Assembly: GCA_040285825.1 (NCBI GenBank)
Contig: JAUPSS010000007.1
Location: 1,140,501-1,204,500, forward strand
Direction of reading: 5' to 3'
DNA length: 64,000 bases
Source of the DNA: Eukaryota sp. TZLM1-RC
Lineage: Eukaryota; Metamonada: BaSk clade
In this document: positions 41,349 to 53,040 of the stretch, piece by piece
How positions within the stretch are numbered: the stretch's first letter is position 1
How the letters are laid out: each line of letters starts with the position of its first letter
Notes under the pieces: generated by a model
The model's input: the letters and a program-made list of their open reading frames with translations, nothing else
The model's database searches: none
What the model was told of the DNA's origin: nothing
Program-made: the position numbers and the translations under genes

Positions 41349-43424
41349 TTGGAAAAAAAGCCAAGGAATTTTTCAGTCCGTTTCAATTTGGAATCAAGAC
41401 AATTGATGGTGCTTCTTCTGCTGCTCTTTCGTCGGATGTGTTTTTTAATTCTAGTGATTCTAATTACATCTTCAATTTAGATTTTAAGAATGCTTTCAAT
41501 TCTGTATCTCGTTCTTCCATTTTACCTTTGCTGCAAAAGCATTTTCCTGAAGTTGAGTCTTTTTTCTATTCATTTTATGGAAAATCATCCACATTGGTCT
41601 ATGAAAATTTTGACCTGCTTTCGTCTTCAGGTGTTAAACAAGGTGATCCACTTGGTCCTTTTTTCTTTTGTCTGGCAATTCATCCATTAATGTGCGAATT
41701 GAAAGAAAAGTTCCCAGAAATAGATATTGTAGCATATATGGATGACATTTCTGTAATTGCTCCTATTACAATTCTGAAACAAATAGCAACTTTTATTCAA
41801 CAGCGTTACGAAGATATTGGTCTCTCATTGAATATCTCCAAATGTTTGATTATTGGCCATGAACCAATTGATTTTTTCATTAATGATGTCAATGTTCCCT
41901 TTATCAATTATGATCAGTCTGGTTTTCGTTTTTTTGGGTTGTTATCTCGGAAATATTGATGAAGTCAAAAGCCAACTTTCGACTCTGTTGACTCAATTTG
42001 GAAATGAATTAGAATCAATAGAAAATTTAAATATTGAGAAACATTTGAAATTCTTTTCCTCAAAATCTGTTATTCTGGAAAATTTACTCATATTTTGAGA
42101 TCAACATCACCATCAATTTCCTTGGAGTTCTGTCGCATTTTTAATGAACAAAGAACTAATTTTTTAGCAAAATTATTGGAAATTGATGCATCTCAGTTAC
42201 GAAGCCACATTTTTGTGGTACAAATTTTGGTGGTGTTGATTTTCATAAGTCAAGCTACCTTTGTAAAGCTGCTTTTATTGGAGGTGGAAAGAATTTTATT
42301 TATGAATTTGTGAATCGTTTTCCTGAAAAAATTCATCTCATTGAAAATTGTGGCAGCACCTATCTTATTTCTTTGCAACAGGAAATTGAAACTCTTTCAC
42401 CCAATATTTGGGCTAAATGTTTCCCCTCTGATATTGTGGAACTTCCTTCAAGAAGCTTGCTCTCCTTACCATTGACTTTTGCAAAATTGCAGAAAAAATT
42501 TTGAAAGTTTTAGAAAACTTGGATTATATTGTACGTCTTAGCTTGGCTAAGGAAAAAAATCCCGTTTTTGCAAACTTTTTGATTGATCTTGAAGACAGTT
42601 GCTCAAGTTGCTTAATCTCCCAAATTCCCAACATTTACGGCCTTCTACTTAATGATCACCAATGGACCACTGCAATGAGATTGAGATGTTTTCTATGGCC
42701 TTGTTCATTGCCAAATGATTTAATTTGTCGCTGCAAGAGTGTTGTTACGCTTTCCCATATTTTAAACTGTAAGTATTTCATAACTTATCGCTCACTTGTT
42801 CACGACTCAGTTCGTGATCAATTATATGCCATGTGCAAAAGTTTCAATATAGAGGCATTTATTGAGCCACTAGTACGTAAGCTGTCTTCAGATCAAACTG
42901 ATGATTCCTTTGGTAAAAGAAGGGCAGATTTAGTAGCTCCAGGGATCGATGGTGTTCTCAATGTTGTAGACGTTGTCTCAGTGGATGTTTGCAAAAATTC
43001 TGCTGCTCGTTTAGTGTATTCCGCTGACTCGCCGTTATCTAACGCCGAAAAAAAGAAGATAAAAAAATATGAAGAACCTTTGGCACAGTTAGGTAGAGTG
43101 GAACATGTGAAATATCAGTTTGTGCCGTTTGCAATTTCTCTTTTTGGCAATATTGGACCTTCAGGCTTGCACTTTTTGGAAAATTTTAAAAAAGTGTTAC
43201 TGAATAGGTCTGGTAAAACAATGAACTCCACGTTCTGGTTAAATAGAATTGTTTTTTGCATTTTCAAGTCTATTCCAACAATGATTTCAAAGGCACTTTT
43301 AGCTATTGGTGTAGAATATGAACGTAATGCTGTGAGTAGGTTCAGTTATAGTGACGCTTGTTTGGAGGATATTGAATTCTAGATGGTTATTTTTATCTCA
43401 ATAAATATTCCAGTTCTCTAAAAA
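41349..43424 (+). mobile_element. Family E element, second copy, inserted in block copy 1
   Basis: The TSD aaaacacata (41339-41348 and 43425-43434) flanks it. Block copies 2 and 3 show the empty site (aaaacacataagaaac). It begins within RT at GKKAKEFFSPFQFGIKTID and carries motif A, motif B (SSGVKQGDPLGPFFFC), YMDD and thumb with two shifts. Then an open frame (42501-43382) covers the connector, knuckle, RLE core RRADLVAPGIDG and terminus ACLEDIEF. Apart from a handful of substitutions it equals 31206-33289, with different homopolymer lengths. Confidence 0.92.
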
Positions 43425-43434
43425 AAAACACATA

Positions 43435-43712
43435 AGAAACAAAATTCTCCACGCCAACTCTTGATGAATCCTTATACAACTTGGACATCATTAAATTTAA
43501 GTACTTGGGAACACTTCTGTACAAAGCAAAAGTGATACGATTCTTCCATAAATTCCCTGCAAAATTCTTACCACTTGAACGAGATAAATTACCACAATCA
43601 TTGAGAAAATTCAAGACAGACTGTGCCAATGTTACCAAAAATCGAAAAGGCAAAAGGAACAAACGAAAACTCCGAGTAAAGATTCTTATTTAAATCATTT
43701 AATATCTAATAT
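43435..43712 (-). pseudogene. Diverged RLE C-terminal relic (block copy 1)
   Basis: The minus strand reads PFRFLVTLAQSVLNFLNDCG then GKNFAGNLWKNRITFALYRS. It aligns by eye with the post-endonuclease tail of families B-E (FPFAIS..G..G...LNF..DF; R.FDR.LW.NRIVF.IFKS). It is clearly older than families A-E. Further copies lie at 46721-47009 and 50015-50303. Confidence 0.65.
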
Positions 43713-43714
43713 TT

Positions 43715-44139
43715 AGATGGAAGCTTCATTTTATTGGATGTAATGTCTGTTGATCCTTGTAATGCTTCAAATGAAAGGCTTGTTAATTCTGAAATTATAA
43801 TTCTCTTTCAAATGCTGAAAATTTCAAATTCAGAAAATACAGTGAACCTTTGTCCAAATTGGCCAGTCTACAGCATGCAAAATACAAGTGTTAATATGTG
43901 TTTTCCCTTTTTGGTTCACTTGCACCAACGGCTTAAAAGGGAAAATACAAATGGATACAAATTGTATTTTGCATGCTGTAGACTGGCCAATTTGGACAAA
44001 GGTTCATTGTATTTTTTGAATTTAAAATTTTCAGCATTTGAAAGGGGATTATGAATTTCAGAATTAACAAGCCTTTCATTTGAGGCATTACAAGGATCAA
44101 CAGACATTACATCCAATAAAATGAAACTTCCATCTAATC
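43715..44139. repeat. Family B inverted repeat (palindrome), copy 1
   Basis: Plus-strand B (GSFILLDVMSVDPCNASNER to GSLAPTA, 43715-43935) is joined head-on to minus-strand B running back over the same region (43936-44139). The arms are ~200 bp with little loop, e.g. ccagtctacagcatgcaaaa mirrored about 43937. The arms differ by small indels and substitutions, so this is an aged inversion junction. Confidence 0.85.
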
Positions 44140-44888
44140 CAGGTAATATAACATCACCTCTATTATTCTTATGAAAATCATCTTCAGCATCAAACAGATT
44201 TGACAACAGAGGTTCCAAGAAGGATTCAATTCTATGAGATTTACACATACAATATAACTGGTCTCTTACAGCATCATGAACCTTGCTTCTAAAAGTAATA
44301 AAATGTTTACAATTTAACAAATGAGTAGTTGTAATTTCTCGAGAACATTTACAAATTAAATTATGAGGTAAATTATCAGGCCAGATAAAGGAACGAAATC
44401 TCATATTCAGAGTCCAAGCAGAATCGGATAAGAGAGTACCATAAACTTGTGGAATTGTTGTTACTAAGGCAGAAGAAGTACTGTCACACATATCTTGTAA
44501 AAGATTTGCAAAAGCGGGATTCTTTTTCTTGGCCAAGCCAAGTCTAACATCAAAATCCAAGCTTTCAAAAATCTTTGACAATTTTTGTTGAAGCTTTTTA
44601 CAGCAAAACTGTAAATTAAAAAGAGATCGGTTTGGAATTTCTTGAATTGATTGAGGAAAACATTTGGTCCAAATTTGTGGCGGCAATTTTTCAAGTTCAC
44701 AAGATAACTCATACAAATAGGGACTACAATTGGGAACTAACAGATGAGAATCATCAGGAAATCTACGAGAAAATTCATAAATAAAATTTTTGCCACCACC
44801 CAAGAATGCTGATTGACACAAAATTGAAGACTTAGTAAATCCAATACCACCCAAATTTGCTGAAGAAAATAAATGGCTTTTCAACAAA
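43936..44888 (-). pseudogene. Family B fragment, minus strand (block copy 1)
   Basis: Open frame 43916-44914 covers HLFSSANLGGIGFTKSSILC, the connector, knuckle CKCSREITTTHLLNC, FRSKVHDAVRDQL and endonuclease core RGDVILPGLDGS..LLDVMSVDPC up to YPFVFSLL, where the inversion cuts it. The core is intact, and only the tail past the inversion is lost. Equivalent pieces are 47235-48187 and 50526-51486. Confidence 0.8.
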
Positions 44889-45976
44889 AAGGGGGGATAC
44901 TTCGGATTGAGCATTTTTCAAGGCATTTTTCTTGCAAACATCCACTGTTACGACATCAACAACATTCATGACATCATCAAACGAGGGCACAACAACATCA
45001 GCACGTCGTTTTCCATATTCTGAATCTCTTACGCTTTCATTTATATCAAGAGACCTCAACAAAGGTTCTACAAAAGATTCAATATGATAGGAATTACACA
45101 TTGCATGGATTTGATCTCTGACTGCATCATGCAACGTAGAACGATAGGAAATAAATCTATTACAATTAAATAAATGTAATAATGTCAAACCAGCTCCACA
45201 TTTGCAAAAACGAATCATTGGACAAATTACAAGGCCATAAATAACAACGCATTCACATAGCAGCGGTCCATTGGTCGTCATTCAAAAATAGGCCATAAAT
45301 CTGGGGAATTTGATTTATCAAAACTGCAGATGAACTGTCCTTCAAATCAAAAGATTGGCAAAAGCAGGATTTTCTTTCTTAGCCGTGCTAAGTCGAACAA
45401 TAAAATCCTTGCTTTCAAATTTTTCAAAAGATGTCGTTGGAGCTTTTTCAACGCAAATTTTAATGAATACAAACTTCTGTCTGGAATTTCTTGAATGGAT
45501 ATGGGGAAACATGATTGCCATAAGTCGGGAGATAAACTGGAAATTTCTTCTCTTAAGTTATCGAGGAATAGGCTATTTGTAGTTTAAGAAGATTTTCGGC
45601 AAAAGGATATCTTCTGGAGAATTCAAATACAATTGAACCGTTAGTACGTAAGCTATCTCCAGATCAAACTGACGAGTCCTTTGGTAAAAAGAAGGGCAGC
45701 TTCAGTAGCTCCAGGGATCGATGGTGTTCTCAACGTTGTGTATGCTGTAAAATAATTTTTCAATGTAGAATTTGAGAAAAGGTGATTTTTAAGTGTTAAC
45801 AATTGCGTTTGAATAAAAAAAGTATTAAATAAAAAAATTGTTTCATTTCTCAGATTCCAAATGTTTACGATCTATTGTTAAATAACCATCAATGGACAAC
45901 TTCCTTAAAAATGAGGTGTTTTCTGTGGCCATACAATGTGCCAAATGATTTCATTTATCGTTGTGGTCAGCTCATT

Positions 45977-46624
45977 TTTTTTTTTTGGACTTTTTTTATT
46001 AAATGAGCTAAATACTACGACAATTCAGAAATTCCTCATCCAACTACTCCACTACTAGTAGTCAATACTCCAAAAAGACACTGAACAACCAGCACAAAAC
46101 CAAAAAGTACATGATTGACATTACTAAGCGGCCGTCTGGCATGCTCCAAGAGCGTTTTAAAGGCGACAGCAAGCTTTTCATCACACATACGATTATTTGA
46201 ACCAGCAACAACATCCAATAAGAAGGGTGAGAATTCTATCTCAAGAACAACTATCCAAACCTTCAGTAAACAGATCACAAACTTTCTGCTTCCATTACTA
46301 AGCGGCCGTCTGAGAAGCTCCAAGAGCGGTTTAAAGGCGACAGCAAGCTTTTCATGAGAAGAGAAATGCGAACATCTGCTGATGGTCAAGTCAAATTGAA
46401 CAAGAAACAAAATGCTTGTGAGAAGGGAACTAATTTGTCTCCAAATTGATGTTTCAAAGGATGATGTTATCAGTGGAAGAACATTCAGTAGAGTCAACAA
46501 AGAAGGGGGAGACAACGTAGAGCAGTATGGAATAATTGTTAAGAAAACAATAGGAGGGCCTGGACCGTGAAAAGGGAGGTTTTCAACAATCATGATGGAG
46601 AGGAAGGCAGTTTGATGCGGAAGG
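45977..46624 (-). mobile_element. Polyadenylated retrocopy of a cellular mRNA (block copy 2)
   Basis: 648 bp flanked by the 12-bp TSD ggtcagctcatt (45965-45976 and 46625-46636). Copy 1 has the empty site. The minus strand ends with tttaataaaaaaagtcc and a run of 12 A, i.e. AATAAA plus tail. It has no RT or LTR. ORF 46036-46593 (ATG, 185 aa) has two copies of EKLAVAFKxLLExxRRPLSN about 75 residues apart and many hydrophobic residues. I do not recognise the product. TSD length matches that of the RLE elements here, implying mobilisation in trans. Confidence 0.82.
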
Positions 46625-47011
46625 GGTCAGCTCATTAATTTGAATCGTTTATTTAATTGCAAATTTTATATATTATTTATTTTCTACGAAGAAACAAAAC
46701 AAAACAAAACAAAACAAACTAAAACACATAAGAAACAAAATTCTCCACGCCAACTCTTGATGAATCCTTATACAACTTGGACATCATTAAATTTAAGTAC
46801 TTGGGAACACTTCTGTACAAAGCAAAAGTGATACGATTCTTCCATAAATTCCCTGCAAAATTCTTACCACTTGAACGAGATAAATTACCACAATCATTGA
46901 GAAAATTCAAGACAGACTGTGCCAATGTTACCAAAAATCGAAAAGGCAAAAGGAACAAACGAAAACTCCGAGTAAAGATTCTTATTTAAATCATTTAATA
47001 TCTAATATTTA

Positions 47012-47430
47012 GATGGAAGCTTCATTTTATTGGATGTAATGTCTGTTGATCCTTGTAATGCTTCAAATGAAAGGCTTGTTAATTCTGAAATTCATAATTC
47101 TCTTTCAAATGCTGAAAATTTCAAATTCAGAAAATACAGTGAACCTTTGTCCAAATTGGCCAGTCTACAGCATGCAAAATACAAGTGTTAATATGTGTTT
47201 TCCCTTTTTGGTTCACTTGCACCAACGGCTTAAAAGGGAAAATACAAATGGATACAAATTGTATTTTGCATGCTGTAGACTGCCAATTTGGACAAAGGTT
47301 CATTGTATTTTTGAATTTAAAATTTTCAGCATTTGAAAGGGGATTATGAATTTCAGAATTAACAAGCCTTTCATTTGAGGCATTACAAGGATCAACAGAC
47401 ATTACATCCAATAAAATGAAACTTCCATCT
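47012..47430. repeat. Family B inverted repeat, copy 2
   Basis: Same palindrome as 43715-44139, centred near 47232. The minus arm has small deletions (e.g. gactgccaatttgg) relative to copies 1 and 3. Confidence 0.85.
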
Positions 47431-49270
47431 AATCCAGGTAATATAACATCACCTCTATTATTCTTATGAAAATCATCTTCAGCATCAAACAGATTTGACA
47501 ACAGAGGTTCCAAGAAGGATTCAATTCTATGAGATTTACACATACAATATAACTGGTCTCTTACAGCATCATGAACCTTGCTTCTAAAAGTAATAAAATG
47601 TTTACAATTTAACAAATGAGTAGTTGTAATTTCTCGAGAACATTTACAAATTAAATTATGAGGTAAATTATCAGGCCAGATAAAGGAACGAAATCTCATA
47701 TTCAGAGTCCAAGCAGAATCGGATAAGAGAGTACCATAAACTTGTGGAATTGTTGTTACTAAGGCAGAAGAAGTACTGTCACACATATCTTGTAAAAAGA
47801 TTTGCAAAAGCGGGATTCTTTTTCTTGGCCAAGCCAAGTCTAACATCAAAATCCAAGCTTTCAAAAATCTTTGACAATTTTTGTTGAAGCTTTTTACAGC
47901 AAAACTGTAAATTAAAAAAGAGATCGGTTTGGAATTTCTTGAATTGATTGAGGAAAACATTTGGTCCAAATTTGTGGCGGCAATTTTTCAAGTTCACAAG
48001 ATAACTCATACAAATAGGGACTACAATTGGGAACTAACAGATGAGAATCATCAGGAAATCTACGAGAAAATTCATAAATAAAATTTTTGCCACCACCCAA
48101 GAATGCTGATTGACACAAAATTGAAGACTTAGTAAATCCAATACCACCCAAATTTGCTGAAGAAAATAAATGGCTTTTTCAACAAAAAGGGGGATACTTC
48201 GGATTGAGCATTTTTCAAGGCATTTTTCTTGCAAACATCCACTGTTACGACATCAACAACATTCATGACATCATCAAACGAGGGCACAACAACATCAGCA
48301 CGTCGTTTTCCATATTCTGAATCTCTTACGCTTTCATTTATATCAAGAGACCTCAGCAAAGGTTCTACAAAAGATTCAATATGATAGGAATTACACATTG
48401 CATGGATTTGATCTCTGACTGCATCATGCAACGTGGATCGATTGGAAATAAATCTATTACAATTAAATAAATGTGATAATGTCAAACCAGCTCCACATTT
48501 GCAAAACGAATCATTGGACAAATTACAAGGCCATAAATAACAACGCATTCACATAGCAGCGGTCCATTGGTCGTCATTCAAAAATAGGCCATAAATCTGG
48601 GGAATTTGATTTATCAAAACTGCAGATGAACTGTCCTTCAAATCAAAAGATTGGCAAAAGCAGGATTTTCTTTCTTAGCCGTGCTAAGTCGAACAATAAA
48701 ATCCTTGCTTTCAAATTTTTTCAAAAGATGTCGTTGGAGCTTTTTCAACGCAAATTTTAATGAATACAAACTTCTGTCTGGAATTTCTTGAATGGATATG
48801 GGGAAACATGATTGCCATAAGTCGGGAGATAAACTGGAAATTTCTTCTCTTAAGTTATCGAGGAATAGGCTATTTGTAGTTTAAGAAGATTTTCGGCAAA
48901 AGGATATCTTCTGGAGAATTCAAATACAATTGAACCGTTAGTACGTAAGCTATCTCCAGATCAAACTGACGAGTCCTTTGGTAAAAGAAGGGCAGCTTCA
49001 GTAGCTCCAGGGATCGATGGTGTTCTCAACGTTGTGTATGCTGTAAAATAATTTTTCAATGTAGAATTTGAGAAAAGGTGATTTTTAAGTGTTAACAATT
49101 GCGTTTGAATAAAAAAGTATTAAATAAAAAATTGTTTCATTTCTCAGATTCCAAATGTTTACGATCTATTGTTAAATAACCATCAATGGACAACTTCCTT
49201 AAAAATGAGGTGTTTTCTGTGGCCATACAATGTGCCAAATGATTTCATTTATCGTTGTGGTCAGCTCATT

Positions 49271-49918
49271 TTTTTTTTTTGGACTTTTTTTATTAAATGA
49301 GCTAAATACTACGACAATTCAGAAATTCCTCATCCAACTACTCCACTACTAGTAGTCAATACTCCAAAAAGACACTGAACAACCAGCACAAAACCAAAAA
49401 GTACATGATTGACATTACTAAGCGGCCGTCTGGCATGCTCCAAGAGCGTTTTAAAGGCGACAGCAAGCTTTTCATCACACATACGATTATTTGAACCAGC
49501 AACAACATCCAATAAGAAGGGTGAGAATTCTATCTCAAGAACAACTATCCAAACCTTCAGTAAACAGATCACAAACTTTCTGCTTCCATTACTAAGCGGC
49601 CGTCTGAGAAGCTCCAAGAGCGGTTTAAAGGCGACAGCAAGCTTTTCATGAGAAGAGAAATGCGAACATCTGCTGATGGTCAAGTCAAATTGAACAAGAA
49701 ACAAAATGCTTGTGAGAAGGGAACTAATTTGTCTCCAAATTGATGTTTCAAAGGATGATGTTATCAGTGGAAGAACATTCAGTAGAGTCAACAAAGAAGG
49801 GGGAGACAACGTAGAGCAGTATGGAATAATTGTTAAGAAAACAATAGGAGGGCCTGGACCGTGAAAAGGGAGGTTTTCAACAATCATGATGGAGAGGAAG
49901 GCAGTTTGATGCGGAAGG
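49271..49918 (-). mobile_element. Polyadenylated retrocopy (block copy 3)
   Basis: Sequence match to 45977-46624 including the same TSD (49259-49270 and 49919-49930) and the ORF 49330-49887. It was duplicated together with the block, not inserted twice. Confidence 0.82.
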
Positions 49919-50305
49919 GGTCAGCTCATTAATTTGAATCGTTTATTTAATTGCAAATTTTATATATTATTTATTTTCTACGAAGAAACAAAACAAAACA
50001 AAACAAAACAAACTAAAACACATAAGAAACAAAATTCTCCACGCCAACTCTTGATGAATCCTTATACAACTTGGACATCATTAAATTTAAGTACTTGGGA
50101 ACACTTCTGTACAAAGCAAAAGTGATACGATTCTTCCATAAATTCCCTGCAAAATTCTTACCACTTGAACGAGATAAATTACCACAATCATTGAGAAAAT
50201 TCAAGACAGACTGTGCCAATGTTACCAAAAATCGAAAAGGCAAAAGGAACAAACGAAAACTCCGAGTAAAGATTCTTATTTAAATCATTTAATATCTAAT
50301 ATTTA

Positions 50306-50726
50306 GATGGAAGCTTCATTTTATTGGATGTAATGTCTGTTGATCCTTGTAATGCTTCAAATGAAAGGCTTGTTAATTCTGAAATTCATAATTCTCTTTC
50401 AAATGCTGAAAATTTCAAATTCAGAAAATACAGTGAACCTTTGTCCAAATTGGCCAGTCTACAGCATGCAAAATACAAGTGTTAATATGTGTTTTCCCTT
50501 TTTGGTTCACTTGCACCAACGGCTTAAAAGGGAAAATACAAATGGATACAAATTGTATTTTGCATGCTGTAGACTGGCCAATTTGGACAAAGGTTCATTG
50601 TATTTTTTGAATTTAAAATTTTCAGCATTTGAAAGGGGATTATGAATTTCAGAATTAACAAGCCTTTCATTTGAGGCATTACAAGGATCAACAGACATTA
50701 CATCCAATAAAATGAAACTTCCATCT
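50306..50726. repeat. Family B inverted repeat, copy 3
   Basis: Third copy of the B head-to-head palindrome, centred near 50526. It keeps the longer arm sequence seen in copy 1. Confidence 0.85.
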
Positions 50727-51423
50727 AATCCAGGTAATATAACATCACCTCTATTATTCTTATGAAAATCATCTTCAGCATCAAACAGATTTGACAACAG
50801 AGGTTCCAAGAAGGATTCAATTCTATGAGATTTACACATACAATATAACTGGTCTCTTACAGCATCATGAACCTTGCTTCTAAAAAGTAATAAAATGTTT
50901 ACAATTTAACAAATGAGTAGTTGTAATTTCTCGAGAACATTTACAAATTAAATTATGAGGTAAATTATCAGGCCAGATAAAGGAACGAAATCTCATATTC
51001 AGAGTCCAAGCAGAATCGGATAAGAGAGTACCATAAACTTGTGGAATTGTTGTTACTAAGGCAGAAGAAGTACTGTCACACATATCTTGTAAAAAGATTT
51101 GCAAAAGCGGGATTCTTTTTCTTGGCCAAGCCAAGTCTAACATCAAAATCCAAGCTTTCAAAAATCTTTGACAATTTTTGTTGAAGCTTTTACAGCAAAA
51201 CTGTAAATTAAAAAGAGATCGGTTTGGAATTTCTTGAATTGATTGAGGAAAACATTTGGTCCAAATTTGTGGCGGCAATTTTTCAAGTTCACAAGATAAC
51301 TCATACAAATAGGGACTACAATTGGGAACTAACAGATGAGAATCATCAGGAAATCTACGAGAAAATTCATAAATAAAATTTTTGCCACCACCCAAGAATG
51401 CTGATTGACACAAAATTGAAGAC

Positions 51424-53040
51424 TTAGTAAATCCAATACCACCCAAATTTGCTGAAGAAAATAAATGGCTTTTCAACAAAAAGGGGGGATACTTCGGATT
51501 GAGCATTTTTCAAGGCATTTTTCTTGCAAACATCCACTGTTACGACATCAACAACATTCATGACATCATCAAACGAGGGCACAACAACATCAGCACGTCG
51601 TTTTCCATATTCTGAATCTCTTACGCTTTCATTTATATCAAGAGACCTCAGCAAAGGTTCTACAAAAGATTCAATATGATAGGAATTACACATTGCATGG
51701 ATTTGATCTCTGACTGCATCATGCAACGTGGATCGATTGGAAATAAATCTATTACAATTAAATAAATGTGATAATGTCAAACCAGCTCCACATTTGCAAA
51801 ACAAATCATTGGGCAAATTACAAGGCCATAAATAACAACGCATTCTCATAGCAGTGGTCCATTGGTCGTCATTCAAAAGTAGGCCATAAATTTGGGGAAT
51901 TTGATTTATCAAAACTGCAGATGAACTGTCCTTCAAATCAATCAAAAAATTTGCAAAAGCAGGATTTTCTTTCTTAGCCGTGCTAAGTCGAACAATAAAA
52001 TCCTTGCTTTCAAATTTTTTCAAGAGATGTCGTTGGAGCTTTTTCAACGCAAATTTTAAAGAATACAAACTTCTGTCTGGAATTTCTTGAATGGATATGG
52101 GGAAACATGATTGCCATAAGTCGGGAGATAAACTGGATATTTCTTCTCTTAAGTTATCGAGGAATAGGCTATTTGTAGTTTCAAGAAGATTTTCGGCAAA
52201 AGAATATCTTCTAGAGAATTCAAATACAAAATTTTTTCCACCACCAATAAATGCAGCTTTGGTCAAATATTTTGATGAATTGAATCCAACACCGCCAAGT
52301 TGAACATCAGAAAAAATATGATTTTTCAAAATTGATGGATCAACAGACATTAAATAAGCCAAAAATTGGGTACGTATTTTGTTAAATTGTCTACAAAAAT
52401 TGTAAGTTAGGGATGGAGGTAATGATCTCAGTAAATGAGTAATTTTTCCAGCATAACAAATTTTCAAAAGAAAAAACTTAAGATGTTTTTCCAATTCAAG
52501 GGTCTTTATGACTTCTAGCTCTTTTTTAATTGAATTTAAATAGTTTTCAAGGCTATCAAGTGTCTCTTCGGCGGAACCTAAATAGCAACCAAGAAAGCAG
52601 AAACTAGTTGAAGTATAATCAATATATGGAACTTGGGGAATTGTTGTTACTAAGGCAGAAGAAGTACTGTCACACATATCTTGTAAAAGATTTGCAAAAG
52701 CGGGATTCTTTTTCTTGGCCAAGCCAAGTCTAACATCAAAATCCAAGCTTTCAAAAATCTTTGACAATTTTTTTTGAAGCTTTGAACAGCAAAACTGTAA
52801 ATTAAATAGAGATCGGTTTGGAATTTCTTGAATTGATTGAGGAAAACATTTGGTCCAAATTTGTGGTGGCAATTTTTCAAGTTCACAAGATAACTCATGC
52901 AAATATGGACTACAACTGGGAACTAACAGATGAGAATCATCAGGAAATCTACGAGAAAATTCATAAATAAAATTTTTGCCACCACCCAAGAATGCTGATT
53001 GCCACAAAGTTGAAGATTTAGATCTCCCTGCTTCACTCAA
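51424..53040 (-). pseudogene. In-frame B-C mosaic ORF, 538 codons, RT palm deleted
   Basis: From 53040: family B connector (KSSTLWQSAFLGGG to SALVTTIPQ), then at ~52630 an in-frame switch to family C beginning VPYIDYTSTSFCFLGCYLG. The C part runs through thumb, connector, knuckle FCKCGAGLTLSHLFNC and endonuclease core RRADVVVPSFDD, ending at the block joint (51487) in out-of-family residues. The switch shares a CCCCAAG-like overlap between the two families. The RLE core is whole and no RT palm is encoded. It may be the fourth, unduplicated C copy of the block (it lacks the TGA and 8-base loss of copies 1-3). Confidence 0.8.

Larger units (their letters stand above)
40177..44888. repeat. Tandem block copy 1 (with family E insertion)
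   Basis: First of three head-to-tail copies of a scrambled ~2.63-kb block: minus C, plus E/F-like relic, minus RLE relic, inverted B pair, minus B. This copy is longer because of the E insertion at 41349-43424, and it lacks the 648-bp retrocopy found in copies 2 and 3. The joint between copies is B sequence cttttcaacaaaaag meeting C sequence gggggatacttcgg. Confidence 0.88.
44889..48187. repeat. Tandem block copy 2 (with retrocopy)
   Basis: 3.30 kb. Order: minus C (44889-45631), E/F relics, retrocopy insertion 45977-46624, minus RLE relic (46721-47009), B inverted repeat, minus B (47235-48187). It shares with copies 1 and 3 the TGA in the C connector and the 8-base loss after it. Differences from copy 3 are mainly homopolymer lengths. 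Confidence 0.88.
48188..51486. repeat. Tandem block copy 3 (with retrocopy)
   Basis: 3.30 kb, nearly identical to copy 2, again with the retrocopy at the same place. Its first ~300 bases share variants with the C sequence that follows the array (gacctcagcaaagg, acgtggatcgattgg at 48353 and 48430; also at 51647 and 51725) rather than with copies 1 and 2. This suggests exchange or unequal crossing-over with the array's right neighbour. Confidence 0.88.

Noticed and set aside
45977-46624. Two independent insertions of the retrocopy at identical sites
   Set aside because: Identical TSD, length and flanks in both copies, within a duplicated 3.3-kb block, are explained by one insertion followed by duplication.
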